The notes: a model not told the origin generated them from the sequence alone. Shown: positions 1 to 14,144, numbered from the stretch's first letter. The stretch is DNA of 64,000 bases from Muraenolepis orangiensis (GCA_027704905.1 CM051002.1:11441947-11505946); one strand, 5' to 3'. A program made the numbers and translations.

Positions 1-1333
1 TATTTGTATATGCATATTATATCCATCTACAGTACATATTGACTTATGTATATATTTATCTATCTGCTCCTCTGGGTGCGTATTTTGTATGTCTTTAAAG
101 CTGCCTTAGGTACAAGGTAACAGGCAGGATGATGTCATCTGAAAACTAAGAATGATGAGATCATCCCGTCGTGATTACCTCACTGGGATGATCTTCAGGG
201 CACAGATGTCCTGGTAGAGAGTTCTCCCAGGAGAATAAACACATGAATTGAAAATAAACACAAAGACCAGAAACACAAAACTTAGTAAATAAACAATGAG
301 TAAGTGTAAATGAGTAAATATCTCTTTGACGTGAACAGTTTAAATTGACGTGTACACGTATGTGACCAAAACCACATACATAGAAGGCTGATAAATACAT
401 ACATAAATAAATAACCCTGCTTTCTGCACTTCGTGAGATTATGCTTGTCAAATTAGAAAAATGCACCTACTTAAGCCCCTCATAAGCCCATCATTTCATG
501 TTGAGCCAGTGAGCCGGGCGATGACGCGCCGTGACTACACACCAGGAGCGTGTTTTGTCCGCATGTGAATCATTCACGTCAAACCAAAGAAAACATAAAT
601 ACGTAGAATAATATTCTACAAACCTCGTGTTTTGGTTACTATAGTTACTCTCTCACCCCTAGTCCAGGTGTGTTGTGTTGTTGTTGTATTAGAAACTTGC
701 CTATACAGCACTGAGTAAATGTGTACACTGTACACAATACTGAGGTACGCTTTGATTGTTGTCAACCTCACTTGTAAGTGGCTTTGGAGACGAGCGTCTA
801 CAAGCTCTGCTCAACCCAATTGTGTCACTTGCTTGTGTCCCAAATTTGTCTTCCCATATTAATGGTCATGATCATGAAAACAATCATTAATCTGCCAGCG
901 CCTTTGGCCACAAGCATGCATTCATGTCTGGGATAACAGGAGATTACAAGAAGGCAGCCCTCAACTTTGTTTACCTGCTGCTCTGCATGCCTGCTCGCCA
1001 TTAAACCATGCAGTTTGCTCTGGCTTATAACCCGACAGCGCCCCACCATGGATCACAGCGGTAGCTCACCTCGACAATCAGTCACAGTTTGTATTTGCAT
1101 GCGTTTACCTCTGAGTACTGTATATCACTCGTCCTCCGGGTTCTCCCGAACACATTCGATGAAGTCCACCTGTCCGCTCCCACCAATATGTCATCCTTCT
1201 CTGGACACTTAAACACAAGGAAAACTCTTCAGTTTGCTGAATGGAATTGAGCCAGTCCATATACCATTTTCTGTGCTCCTTTGTTACCAAGTAACTACAT
1301 ACATTACATTAAAACAAAGCAAGCATTTGAGAT

Positions 1334-1449
1334 ATGATTAAAGGGGGACCCCCTTTTTTTGTTTAAGGGGTGTCTTATCTCATCTGAGGAATGATTAAAG
1401 GGGGGGACCCTCTTTTTCAGTTTAAGGGGTGTCTTATCTCATCTAAGGA
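1334..1449. repeat. Two-copy tandem duplication, ~58-bp unit
   Basis: Copies at 1334-1390 and 1391-1449 lie head to tail. Both begin ATGATTAAAGGGGG, contain TTTAAGGGGTGTCTTATCTC and end CATCT(G/A)AGGA. They differ at a few bases, mainly in the central homopolymers. No function is evident. Confidence 0.9.
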
Positions 1450-2165
1450 ATTTCTCGGGGAGGCTCAGAGCAGCTGGAGTGGAGAAGATAATCAAATGGC
1501 AGGAATAGTCTATCAGTTAAAAATAGCATTGTTATGTTTCCCCTTTTTTCATCTGGAATGAATAACGCACCATCTTGTTCTAAATACCTTTTTGGGCCAA
1601 TCCCATGGCAAGAGTTATTTAGAGAAACTTAACTGCCAACATTTTGTTCATAGATGCAACCCATATTTATTTTCAGCAAATGATAACTAGTCAACCATCA
1701 AAAAATCGCTTTGGAACATTAGAAAGCCCAAGGTCAGAAATCACAAGGTGACAGAGACATACCTGGCCATGTGGCACAGGATACTGCCCCCAATTAGAAT
1801 TTTTGACAAACTCAATTGTTTATACATATAGGCCTATTGATTCCACGAAGCAATTCAAATAGGTATGCATCACAGCCAAACATAAAACCAATTACCAGTC
1901 AATACATCTTATATTTATTTTCATACCACTCACCCGATGTTGGTTTCGGGCTCCGAAGAAGGTCATTCTCTCCACCACCACCTCCAGCTCACTTGTCTGC
2001 CGTACCCTTGCTTGGGAATTTATTCTGCATTCTTCACTTCTTGCTCTTTTTTATTGTCCTTGTCCACAGGTGGTGTCTCTCATATTGACTTAGCCACCTT
2101 TAAAATGGGCGGCGCTCCCGGCACTTACTCAGTTTTTCATGTTTCACTCTACTCTCTCTCTCTTG

Positions 2166-2426
<261 letters not shown>

Positions 2427-3892
2427 CAGTTCTTCAGTTCTCAATGATTTAACTCCACAGATGCAGACGTCTGTACATATGAACAAAAACAGCTGTGTTG
2501 TGTGTGTTGTTGTTGTGTTGTTGTTGTTGTTGTTGTGTGAGTGAAGGCGCTCTAGGGCGGGTCCAGAGCACCTAGATGTGGTGGTTGGGGCTACATCTCC
2601 TCAGGCCACTGCACATTGAAGAGGGTCATTCTGCACCGTGACGCGTCCGGTCACGCTTGGCCTTCCCTCAGTGACCTCTCCATAAAGATCATCACCAGTC
2701 CTTGCATTCCTTTCCTTTCATTCCTGCTACACCATGGCAGGTTTTTGACACTAAATACATCTAAATAAAACTAAAGAAAAATCTGGGAAAATGCTGTGGC
2801 TGTTTTTTTAAACGTATTCCAAAATATTTCTTTATATTTGTAATTTATAATATATTTGTGGTAACTGCTAATGAGTGTTTTATCATCGTAACATATAGAC
2901 CTGTTTGATATGTACCTATGGTGATACAGCCTGTTTGACAAAACCTGTTTACGCGACTGTCCTCACCTTTGTTGACGTTTGATCTTGTATAATGAAACTA
3001 TTATTAGATGATCTCTGAGGTGGCGCCAGCATATCAATTGGTCAACCATTGGTCTTTGGTCTGAAAGTGTCCCACATATTTTATATATAAGGTTCTGTTT
3101 GCATGTCCCCACCTATACACCTATAACATGTGATTCAGATGAGTGGATGTGGACACCGGTGATCAGACTGTAGAAAGAGAGGCCCTAGTGGTGATCCTGC
3201 TCCTCAAGCTCTTTAAGACGGGATGAGCGCGGTAAGCTGACCATGTAATATCATCAGTGTCAACTCCTCCCCTCCTCCGCTTGGCAGGAGGCTAGGCGAT
3301 GACACCTGTACAGGCAGAGGGAGACACCGGACTCCTCCTGACTGACCATACAGTAGGCCAACACACTTTGACAAGTGGCACCCACTCTGAAATCTAAAAT
3401 GAAAGTTGTTCCGAATATATTGAAGATAGCACCGAGGTATGTGCACTGTGTGTGTGTTTTCTGATTGTATGTACGGTTTGGTATATTGTGTCCATTGATC
3501 AGATATGACACTTGAAATATTGAGCATTTGTTTGTGACATGTCAATATGGACACAATCATGTCGATGCTTATTTCTTAATTTGTTCAATTGCTTTTTTTT
3601 TTTATAGTGCTACACAATTATGAAAGTCTATGCTAGGCCAAATGTAAATGTAATAAGCATGCATATCTATGTCAAAACTGCTGTGTTTGTACACTACTGT
3701 ATTGTATGCACAATCTTCATCTCACTGAAGGGAAGATTCCTAACCAAAACACACAAGGCAGGACCCTATGTCACTGAAGTTATTACTGGACACGTTGCTC
3801 TGTATTTAGATCTGCATAGAGCAAGGCTTAGGAATGCTGAGCCAGTTGCTCAACAGTAAAAGCCACACACTCAGAGGGGTCCACAAAATGAC

Positions 3893-3923
3893 ACACACAC
3901 ACACAGACACAGACACAGACACA

Positions 3924-3974
<51 letters not shown>
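3893..3974. repeat. (CA)n / (CAGA)n microsatellite
   Basis: A (CA)n tract with interspersed CAGACA units at its left end. Confidence 0.95.
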
Positions 3975-3980
<6 letters not shown>

Positions 3981-4363
3981 CACTGCCACTGAGAACCTGG
4001 TCTCATGTTACTGAGTTTGTTGAACTGCTGACTTGCTTTGTTGTTGTCGCACCGGTCAATCCTGTGTCAAACCGTATTATGCGGTGGCATGCTATGTTAA
4101 GGGAAGTATTTAGTTTTTTTGTTTATTACCACCATCACTTTTAAATGTTAGAAAAACAATAACAAAAGAAAGAAAAAGAAACTTTCCTTCAAAATCCATT
4201 TGGTCTGTTGAGAAAAAGGCCAATACAAAAATGGACAATCACGTCTCTTCCGGCACGTAATCTGCACCGACGTCCCAAACCCCTCTACCTATGACCTCCT
4301 CGCAGGTGTAGCCCACGGAGAACCGCGTAGGTCAAAGTCCCGCGCTGTCCTCGAACCCCCACC

Positions 4364-6230
4364 ATGGCCGCGGCAGCCGGAGGCCCGTGCCTCTTCTTTG
4401 GCCTGGGCGGCAAAGTACCGGCGAGCCCCCGCCCGCAGCCGAAGGCCCGGGGGATGGACGTGTATAAGGCGTGTGCCCGGAACGACCCCGATGCGCTCCT
4501 CCAGATCATACGACACGGGGTGACGAGGGACGCGGTCATGGAGGTGGACATCCACGGATGGGTGAATAAATGCACAGCGGTTGGCACTCGGCAACATTGT
4601 TTCTGTTAACTGGTAGCCGACAGAGGTTTCCACTGGGGTTTTCGTCATCATTTGCCCTCTATACTCTGTGTTTTTCTAACAGAATGGCTTAATGTTGGCA
4701 TGCCGTAAAGGCTTTCTGCAGATTGTGTATGCGCTTCATAATTGCCCCTATCTGGACGTCAATCGACAAGACACCGAGGGCAACACCGCGTTGATGATCG
4801 CATCGCAAGCAGGTATGTCCCTTCGAGGCCTCCGTTGACGGAGGCGAAACGGACAATTCAGCTTCAACCAGCCTACCTGCCAACCAGGAAGGCTGGGGAC
4901 ACTGGGGATCGAATGGAGTACCTTTTGGCTGGGACATTCAACACTTTTAACCCAGAACTGTACTTCCTGCTGCTTTGCAGGCTATGTGAGCTCAGTCATG
5001 TACCTCCTGAACTACTACCCTGGTGTTGACACTGAAATAAAGGATTGCAGAGGGTTCACAGCCCTCATCAAGGCTGCAATGAAAGGCCGCAACGACATCG
5101 TCGCCATCCTGATCATGGCCGGTACGTTCCCCCTCTAACTCGTCCAACACGTACACACACCATATAAGCAGGGATGAATTGGCCGGAACTAACCGACTCT
5201 GATACTGGTAGCTACTAGCTCTTCCTGTTCCCATGAAGGAGTGGTGTCAGGGCTTTGGAAAGACATTAGTGCCCTAAGCCTTCTCTTGGCTAATCTCAGA
5301 CTGCGCATGGTGCACAGATGGGCTACAACAACTGCTATTTTCAATCTCTGCACGTTCTCATTCTTCTAGTGATCAGTGCAGCAAACGTAACATTTAACAC
5401 CACCCCCCCCCCCCCCCCCCCACAACTACCCAACCATCTTTTTCACTCTACCATTTTACTCTCCAGGGGCCGACCTACACACAGTGGACTCCAGTAAGGG
5501 GAAATGCGCTGAGGAATGGGCCCAGACGACAGGGCGTCACGAAACGTTACACCGAATGCAGCGGCTGATGCAGCGGCCCAGGGCCGAGCAGTGCTGCGAG
5601 AGTTACGCCCCAGATTGGTCGGGGCTCCTGGCTAAAGCCACGTCGGCAGGGGGCACCAGGGAGAAGATTACCCAGCGCATCCTACACACCTTTGGCTGCA
5701 GAACCCAGCCGGAGCTGGGGGACGACGGAGCGCTGGACCTCATGGTGCGCATGACCAGCGGCGTCCACTGCCCCCTGGTCGCCACCGGATGCCGGCCGCT
5801 CTGTCCCAGCAGCCCCCCGGAGGTGGGCAAGCGGCGCCTGGCTGTGCTAGAGCTGGTGCAGATACACACAGACAAGGTGCTGAGGGGCGGCGCCGTGAGC
5901 CACAGCTATTGCTCCTCGGAGGCTTCCTGTAGCCACTCAGAGGTGCTACCTTCCATATCCTGTTGTGCCGAGGGCGAGCGGCGCGGCAGCATCCTGTCGA
6001 TGGCCTCCACCAAGGTCAGCGCCCTCCTCCCCCGCGGCCTGGCCAGGAGGAACAGCGTGTCCCCCTCTTGCTGCATCCCCGACATTAACGTCAGCATGTC
6101 TGGGGGAGAAACGCCGAAGAAGGAAAGCCAGACAATGAACCAAAATGGCTACTTGGAGCCACCCACGTGGAAGTATAACAAGACGAAAAAAGACAACAAG
6201 AAACCAGAAACCAAAAAGGATAAGGGATAA
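4364..6230 (+). CDS. ankrd33: Ankyrin repeat domain protein 33 (photoreceptor ankyrin repeat protein)
   Basis: Four coding exons: 4364-4561, 4683-4812, 4981-5121 and 5467-6230, all with GT-AG borders and consistent phase, giving about 410 aa. The ATG at 4364 has a good Kozak context (ACCATGG). After a 30-residue Gly/Pro-rich leader come about four ankyrin repeats (residues ~31-170), with NGLMLACRKGF, GNTALMIASQAG and GFTALIKAAMKGRND as repeat signatures. A long low-complexity tail follows; its motif CRPLCPSSPP and Lys-rich end resemble human ANKRD33. The human protein (PANKY) is a photoreceptor regulator that acts on CRX target genes; that role is family knowledge, not visible here. Position next to acvr1b matches human 12q13. 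The paralogue ANKRD33B is the main alternative, disfavoured by synteny and by the tail. Confidence 0.9.
5402..5422. repeat. Poly-C tract in ankrd33 intron 3
   Basis: Uninterrupted run of about 20 C residues, roughly 45 bases upstream of the exon 4 acceptor at 5466. Likely a length-variable mononucleotide repeat. Confidence 0.9.
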
Positions 6231-6502
6231 AAAAAGATCTTGACTTTATAAATAGAGACAAATATAAAGACAATGTAAAATAAAATAAGGTTGTGATGAA
6301 CTGCCAAAGTATTTCGGTCATATCCATCAAAACAGTACCAAAGTATATTTTAAATGTCAATGTCACTATGGCCAATACACAAATGGTTATTCTACAGAAA
6401 ATGTGATGGTGTTTCCTTGAGAAGAAAAAGCTGTGCCACCAAAATCCATTTTGCACAGATTTTCTCAATTCTAATGTGAACTATTCATTTTGTATGTGAC
6501 AC

Positions 6503-6508
6503 AATAAA
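6503..6508 (+). terminator. Poly(A) signal of ankrd33
   Basis: AATAAA lies 273 bases after the ankrd33 stop codon, the first canonical signal followed by AT-rich sequence. It defines a short 3'UTR. Confidence 0.6.
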
Positions 6509-6509
6509 G

Positions 6510-7534
6510 ACAGTTTTAGTTAATTTAGCTCACTATTTGATTTATTCAATTAAAGTATTCTATAATTGTACCTACACTTATTTCCTCAGTACTTGTACTT
6601 AGTTTGAGTACTACATTTATGCATGTATTTATATTTAAGTATATCAAGACCAAAATCTGTACTCTTGAATTTGTGTCTGCTTCAAATTATGTTTATAAGT
6701 CAAGTACGCTAAAAGCCTCTCTTTCCTGTCAAGTTATCAAGTTAGGTGCATTTAAAAATGAGCTATTCGTATTTTTATTACTTTTTTACTATAAAAAGTT
6801 TATAGTATTTTTTTTTACTATAATGAGGCTATTAGTGGTGAAATAATGTTCAGCTCAGCATGACATAATGAGGGAAAATAATAATTTCTCATATAAAATA
6901 CTATGAAGGCACACCCACACACACACACACCACACACACACTTCATTTACCAGATGAAATGCTAATAATCCAAGCAAAGTAACAAACAAAACAGAACTAA
7001 ATCAAATAATAAGGTAAAATCCATGTGGAAGAAAAGGTACTGATTAGACAATCTTAAAAATATATAGTTTATACAACTGACACATTGGAGAACATCACGC
7101 AAGATTTGTTTTAATAAATAAAAAGAACACTTTTTTGACAAAGTTTGTAACATGAAATGTCTTGCAGGCTACTTGTGTACTGGTATGTTTCACATGTCCC
7201 AATTCACTGTAACTGGTACCATGCGAGTTCCCGACGGAAAGATAAGATAAGGGATTTGAGTTAGAATTGAAAGTTGAATACCTCCTAGGTACTTCTCATG
7301 CGTCTGTGAAAACGCCTCGACCCGATGACGACCTGCTGCGTGTATCTGTCAGTCTACTGCTGCCTGCTGGCAGGGCATGTAAGGCCAGCCAGTGCGGTGT
7401 GACTGTGGCTGTCTGGTTGTCATCACACACACACACACGCGTACACACACACACACACACGCGCGCACACACACACTGCCAGCGCTGGGAGATAATAAAA
7501 CAGACGAATGACATGCATTGGGAATTAGCTGATC
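6510..7534. other. ankrd33-acvr1b intergenic region with (CA)n tracts
   Basis: No exon is visible. It holds small (CA)n tracts at about 6909-6942 and 7424-7477, the latter with GCGT/GCGCGC interruptions and just 60 bases upstream of the acvr1b start codon. The second tract therefore sits in the 5'UTR or core promoter of acvr1b. Confidence 0.6.
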
Positions 7535-10500
7535 ATGGCTAATACGCGTGTTTTGTCGGCTGCTGTTATCCACGCCGTGTTGTGGGGAGCTTGTGACGGT
7601 GAGTCTCTTTCTTTATATACCATGTTTTCAATATGACAATATGGCGTACGAATTTCAAGCTAACGTCGGCTAAAGTGAGCTTAGCCGGACAATAAACAAA
7701 CCGCCTTGACCCCCCCCCCCCCCCCAAGAAACAATTTTAGTTGTACACAATTACATAGATGTGTAAAAAAAGCCCGGTGTATTTCACGGTGATTCTTGTG
7801 TATCCAATATACGTTTAAGCTACATCGGGTGTTCGATCGATAAAGCTAGTTCACTTCCTAGCTATGAAGCGTGAAACGCGTTATATGTGGCCATGTAGTC
7901 GACCAGGCTCACACGGGGACATAATATCTAAGTATATATAATTATAATATTATAATATATATCCTAACTCGTCGAGAACATACAGTACTAACATGAGCAC
8001 TCTCGGGTTTGTTGTCAACTTCTCTTGTCAAACTAATGGGAATACAGTGATGTTTGTCAACAAACCTGAAACGGACAAGTTGGTGTAGTGTCATGAGTCG
8101 GAGCTCGGATCATGGTGTGTTATGTCGGCGTTATTGTTGTTGTTATGTCTGTGTTTATCTGTTTATCTTATGTCTATTATCTTCGATGACAAAGCCATCA
8201 TACATCGCATGTTTGACTGGAGTCGGAACCATTTTTTGACCTGTTCATGTTTTAATGTTCTGTTGTTGAACATCCCCTAGCTGCTTCAGATATGTAATCC
8301 TGTGATGACGTAAGGCCGTGTTGGTTGTAAATGTCAATACTACATCTGAATAGACTGCACCGACTGTTAACATTGTATTGCGTGCTTTATGTTCTGTACA
8401 CAGTGCTTTGATTGTAGGCCTGGTCATTGGTTATATGATTTTTATTATATATAATTTCACGAGTTTGATTATTGTTGTGTCATTCTTTATATGCCTATAT
8501 ATCCTTTAGCCTTTATATCCTATAGCCTTTATCTCAGTTATTTTGTTGCTTTCATCTTTTGTGTGTATCATGATCAAATTATTTCACATTCACATGTTCT
8601 CGTTGTTTGTGTGAAGCCAGTTTAGGCTAAAGAACACCTGAGATAGATGGATGGATGGATAGATAAATACTTTATGTATCTTGAAGGACATTCAAGAAGA
8701 CAGGAAAAAATACAATAAGATGCGCTTAGCAAAATGGTAGTCGGAAAGTGGTATGCTAAATCCTCCAGATTTAGATTACACATTAATCTTACACACATTA
8801 GAGGGTCAAATATTGGCTATGAATAGCGTTTTTACCCAGCCGGTTAATAATAATAATGGCTGATTGCTGGTGCTGAAGGTGGATAGACTTGCCTCACCTC
8901 AAATTCATGGGAAGTATGTAGAAAGCTTGTTTTAACTGATTTGGTCAAGTGATTTACCGGCCATTTACCAGGAACAATGATTTTAATATTATGTTTCACC
9001 AACATGCCTACAATTGTTTTTGCCACACAAGCAGGATATGTGTAGGTGTGTTGGTTGCTTTAACTGTTCCTGCTCCAACAAACAACAAACATCACTATCA
9101 TTTGGTTCAGATGCTCTGGTAATCTGCACTGTACCGATGCCTGTTAATTATCAATTTTCTTGAGTGTTTTTGTTGGTTTTATGTTGCTCCAGTCAAAGGC
9201 CAAGTAGCCTAATGCCAACTGGCAACTTCCCTGAGCAGTTGTATGTATTTGGAGCTATTCCACTGTTTTATCAAGAGATACTTGGGACAGCTTTAGAACT
9301 GGTTTTTGGATTGTATTCTATATGGTTTTTGAAAGTGTTTTTTGGTTGTGTGGTTGCCCTCTTCTGGCCAAGTTGTTGTGCACAATTTTTTGAAATGATC
9401 TAGATTAGTAGCCCTGTTTGTCTTCTGGTATGGTCACCTTAATGTTTTGTTCATTCATTTTCAAGACATCAGCACCCCTCATCATTGTGTCTCTCTCACT
9501 CCTCAATGCAGCTCTATGGTGCAACTGCACCACCATTCAGTGCAGGAAAACCAGCCTACAGTGTGAGACGGATGGAGCATGCATGACCTCAACTTCCTTC
9601 ATTGATAGCCAGGAGCAGCATGTCCGCGCCTGCATCAACCAAGATGACTTGGTGCCCCCCGGACAACCATTCTTCTGCCTGGGTGCAGCAGGCCTGCTCA
9701 ATATCTACTGCTGCTACACGGACTACTGCAATAGCATTGACCTCCAAGTACCCTTTGGTGAGTGCTCTGGGTGTTCATTCAAACGTGATTACGTCAGGCA
9801 TCCTTGTTGAATAACAATTACAGTACGGGTAACACGATAACAAAGGAATGGGGTCAAGAACATTGTTCTCTCCACCTCCTCTTCAGCAACGTCTCGAGCA
9901 GGGCTGGAGGCGGGCGTGGAACCATGGGGTCCGGTGGAGCTGATGGCGGTGATCGCGGGGCCGGTGTTCTTGCTGTGCGTGCTGCTGATGGTGGGCGTGT
10001 TCATCTTCCAGTACCACCAGAGGGCCTACAGCCACAGGCAGAGGCTGGAGGTAGAGGACACCTCCTGCGACCACCTCTACATGGCCAAGGACAAGACACT
10101 GCAGGATCTCATCTACGATATGTCTACCTCTGGCTCCGGGTCAGGTCAGCACAATCACAACGTTGCAGAGCCTACGCTTCTGCCCTTTGAACACAATCCA
10201 ACACCCTCTATCTTGTATAGTCATTCTTTGATTCACCGTGGTCTTGTTGTTTTTAGATGATCTGACTTTTGTTCGCCCCATTCATTCTTCTAATTATGCT
10301 TCTGGTTCTATGTTCTGAAGTGGTTTTGTTTCTGTTCCCGTGTCTTTGCTATGTGAGCAGGCCTGCCGCTGTTTGTCCAACGTACGGTGGCCAGGACCAT
10401 CGTGCTACAGGAGATTATCGGGAAGGGCCGTTTCGGGGAGGTGTGGCGGGGCCGCTGGAGGGGCGGCGACGTGGCGGTGAAGATCTTCTCCTCTAGAGAG

Positions 10501-12019
10501 GAGCGATCCTGGTTCCGCGAGGCAGAGATCTACCAGACCATCATGCTGCGCCACGAGAACATCCTGGGCTTCATAGCGGCCGATAACAAAGGTATCCACA
10601 CTTGTCATATCTCTGTGTGTATACATATACAACATACAGTATATCTCAATATACAAGTCTGATTTCAAAATACAAAATTATTTTAATTAACCTGGTAGTT
10701 CTGATTTGTAAGCCAAATTCGATGTCCTCATATTTTTTTCCCCCATTTTCTCCAATTGCTAAGATAATGGCACATGGACCCAGCTGTGGTTGGTGTCTGA
10801 CTACCACGAGCACGGCTCTCTGTTCGACTACTTGAACCGCTACTCTGTCACCATTGAGGGCATGATCAAACTGGCCTTGTCTGCAGCCAGTGGACTGGCC
10901 CATCTGCACATGGAGATTCTAGGAACTCAAGGTTGAGTGTTTTTGAGTCATTTTTGTTGAGCATAAGGCGAATAGAGCTATCTGTGCAGCTAAACCTTTC
11001 CAACTGTCGCCTTTTAACAGCAGCTCTCTCTCTCAATAGGAAAGCCAGGCATTGCCCACAGAGATCTCAAGTCCAAGAACATCCTGGTGAAGAAGAACTG
11101 CACTTGCGCCATTGCTGACCTGGGTTTGGCAGTGCGCCACGACTCCAGCTCAGACACCATTGACATTGCCCCTAATCAGAGAGTGGGCACTAAAAGGTCT
11201 GTGCATATGTATCGCTAACCTGAGTCTCAAAGAACAAGGTAGCTTTCCACTGGCTGCCAGTAGAGGCGGGACTAGTCAATCTTCAACCAGTATTGTCTTT
11301 TAGTGCTTGGCCTTAATACGGACCGGGGATGTGTCTGTGTGTCACGCAGGTACATGGCTCCGGAGGTTCTGGATGAGAGCATCAATATGATGCACTTTGA
11401 CTCGTTCAAATGTGCCGACATCTATGCCCTGGGGCTGGTCTACTGGGAGATTGCACGCCGATGTAACAGTGGAGGTGAGGGCTTTCCTGATCCACCAGTT
11501 TGTGGGTGACTGGTGTTGGAAACGCTGGTGGGAAACACTGGGGATTTAATCCATGGCTCTGTCTCACCAGGGGTCCACGAGGACTACCAGCTGCCGTTCT
11601 ATGACCTGGTTCCTTCGGACCCGTCCATAGAGGAGATGAGGAAGGTGGTGTGTGACCAAAAGCTTCGACCCAACGTCCCCAACTGGTGGCAGAGTTATGA
11701 GGTATGGAAATGTAAAGGGTTGTTTTAAAGTCCGGGGCGCCTTGTTTGTTGGCTAACCGGGTTTAAAAAAGTATTTACTGAACTTCTGGACGGCATTTGC
11801 AAATGATTCACGTGTGCTACTTTTGCATTGATATGATATAAACGTCCTGTATCCCATTCTATTCTCCTATTTCGTCTCCAACGGTGGATCCAGGCCCTGC
11901 GTGTTATGGGCAAGATCATGAGGGAGTGTTTGTACTCCAACGGAGCTGCCCGTCTCACAGCCCTGCGGATCAAAAAGACACTGTCCCAGCTTAGCGTTCA
12001 GGAGGACATTAAAGTCTGA
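7535..12019 (+). CDS. acvr1b: Activin receptor type-1B (ALK4), type I TGF-beta family receptor kinase
   Basis: Nine exons: 7535-7598, 9512-9757, 9887-10144, 10361-10591, 10764-10931, 11040-11196, 11350-11474, 11571-11701 and 11894-12019, all GT-AG, giving 501 aa (human 505). Exon 1 encodes the signal peptide. Exon 2 is the Cys-rich activin-binding ectodomain ending in CCYTDYCN. Exon 3 holds the transmembrane helix (~122-146) and the TSGSGSG glycine-serine box. Exons 4-9 are the Ser/Thr kinase: GKGRFGEVW P-loop, VAVK lysine, HRDLKSKN catalytic loop, DLG and MAPE. The L45 loop ADNKDNGTW is the ALK4/5/7 type that selects SMAD2/3. Ligand-bound type II receptors phosphorylate the GS box, and the kinase then activates SMADs at the plasma membrane. 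The kinase is nearly identical to human ACVR1B and the ectodomain has diverged, as usual. Intron 1 (~1.9 kb) is the largest. Confidence 0.97.
7599..9511 (+). other. acvr1b intron 1
   Basis: A 1.9-kb intron with no second gene visible. It contains a poly-C tract (~7712-7727), an AT-rich (TATA)-like stretch (~7932-7962) and a retroelement tail near 8641-8690. Confidence 0.8.
8641..8695 (-). mobile_element. Retroelement 3' tail, GATA/GATG-type
   Basis: AGATAGATGGATGGATGGATAGATAAATAC is followed by TTTATGTATCTTGAAGGACATTCAAG. This matches the form of the common fish non-LTR element end (GATAGATA, then ACTTTATTGATCC-like sequence, then AAATTCAAG), here on the minus strand with its 3' end to the left. 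Only the tail is present. The family call is from memory of fish repeats. Confidence 0.5.
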
Positions 12020-13132
12020 GCTCAGTGAACAAGGCACTAAGGATCGCTTAAAATCAGGTCGGACGGATTGCTGTCTTGCTCCCCTTACCGGATGCGGTGG
12101 CGGAAAACAGGCTTTGGAAAGATAGCTGAAAGCGAAAGTGAAAGCCAGTGGCTCTGTAAATTTTCACTCGATAAACACTCCTGCCAGTTCGGAAGCCCTT
12201 AAAATGAAGTTTCTCGGAAGCCCTACCTCGTTTACCCTGGCCAAACTACTGAATGCACCTCTCCTGTCCCGTCCTGCACGCCTCTCACTAAGACGGCAGG
12301 CTCCCACAAACACGTTCTTCTACACCAATACACTGTACAAAGGTATGCGACGGAAACAGGATGTGTAAATAATATCTTTTTCTTATTAATATTCCACCCA
12401 CCTCACCCTTTTAAAACGGCTCACTTTAACTTAACTCCGTTTTTTTCAAGTGAGGTCAACTTTTGTGTATTTCATTGTAATGGTCATGGGTTCCTTTTTC
12501 ATCTCTTCCACATTATGCGGGCGCACGTTATATTAACACTGGATATCTTATTAAATGATAAAAGTGCTGGATGCTATTTACCCTGTTGGCATGTGCAATG
12601 CGGTTGAGCCTGAGTGTAGATATGCTGACCCCCGGGTCTGTTGCGAGGGTCTTTTCAGGTCTAAGCCACTGCCAGTGTTCGCACCTGTGGTCATGTGCCC
12701 AGAGCCTCTTGCCATAAATTGTTGTTGTGATCCTCAGGTGTTTTAGACTACTTTCTGATCCACAACCTTGCATTTTGTTACATGTCAAAACCAAAAACTA
12801 TAAATCAAACAGACCTGACTTGAGTTCAAGGAAAAACAATGAGACGCATGGTAGCACAGTACTGGCTGCTCATTGCCATGTCAAGGATGCAATATGTCTC
12901 GTCTTTGAAGGTGTCCCCAAAAGAGACACTCTCTTAACCTACTGCTAATATATAAAATACCCAGAAGAGAGGGTAGAAAAATATCCACTCCTAATTAGAT
13001 GTAATTTTTTTTGCCATATTTAGCACACTCCAGTAAGTTAAAGGAAATAAGACTGTTTACTTTATGTTGTCTGAGCACATGCCTGTGTTTCAGCTCGTGG
13101 CACTCAAAACCATACATGCTGTACATAGATAA

Positions 13133-13173
<41 letters not shown>

Positions 13174-14010
13174 TTTATGAATTGATGGTCCTTTGGTATT
13201 TAGATCACTTGGTGAATTATCCTTTGATACTCTCAATCTCGGAAAAATGTATTGTTGCTATCCTTAATCTATTGATGCACCAATGTACTTCTGTGACAAC
13301 CTCCAACACCACTACATTTAGTCACTGCAAAGGTATTATGTTGCTCATCATGTTTTTCACCATCCATTAATCTGTTATTCCTTTCCCCACCCTCCACACA
13401 ATACCTCGCCGTGTTCAAACAGTATGTCTTTGTTTTCTTCTTTCTTTGGTGCAATGTGGTAAACAAGCAAAGGTACTGCTGATGTAAAGTCTTTCACACA
13501 TTATTTATATGCTGTCCTCATGCTGGGAGTTCTTGTGAAATACTTTAAAGGTGCCCACTAACCTGGCCACAGATTGACTCATTCTCATACTGCAACACTG
13601 GCCACTGTTTATTCAAGATTGCATCACTGAACGGTGAGAATGTTTATATAAACCCATGTCCTGTCGGTTGTATTACTCTGAATCATGCAGCAGTCTTGAT
13701 TTGGATGTTGTAAGAAGATCAGATATTTACAACAAGTCCTTGGGGAATATGTTTGTGTAGCACTAACTGTAACCTTTATTTGTGGAACCTAACTACTGCT
13801 GATTCATCTCATCTGTGTCTCACATGAACTAGTATTTATTTTGTTAGAACGTTGTGCTTTACCTGCACTGTTTATTTGCACACATTTGTAGAGGTATAGT
13901 CAGTGGCTAATGCACTTGTTTTAGCTGGGAAAGGGACCAACTAAGAGTTGGCTCTCCTGTTCTAGTAAATGTCTAAATGATCTGTACCCAAATGTGTAAA
14001 ATTAAAACAT
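12020..14010 (+). other. acvr1b 3' untranslated region
   Basis: After the TGA at 12017-12019 comes about 2 kb without coding signal. It contains a (TA)n tract at 13141-13170 and ends near ATTAAA at 14001-14006, the best poly(A) signal candidate. The extent is inferred. Confidence 0.5.
14001..14006 (+). terminator. Probable poly(A) signal of acvr1b
   Basis: ATTAAA variant signal about 2 kb after the stop codon, followed by a CATGT / T-rich downstream element. Earlier AATAAA copies are not obvious in the 3'UTR. Confidence 0.4.
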
Positions 14011-14144
14011 GTCTTGCATAACGACTTAAGCGTGGTTTCTTTTTGTAAATAATATTTAAGTACACTTAAAGATATGCAATGAGATGGGATACTACTCGTA
14101 TTACTCAAACATTGTTTGCTTACACCAATTATTGTGATCTACTG

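Noticed and set aside
2592..2700. Minus-strand frame reading DLYGEVTEG...RVTVQNDPLQC, with an overlapping frame containing FNVQWPEEM that faintly recalls an integrin alpha segment
   Set aside because: The two suggestive pieces are in different frames, no clear acceptor or neighbouring exon is present, and the match is too short. It could be a decayed exon but I cannot support it.
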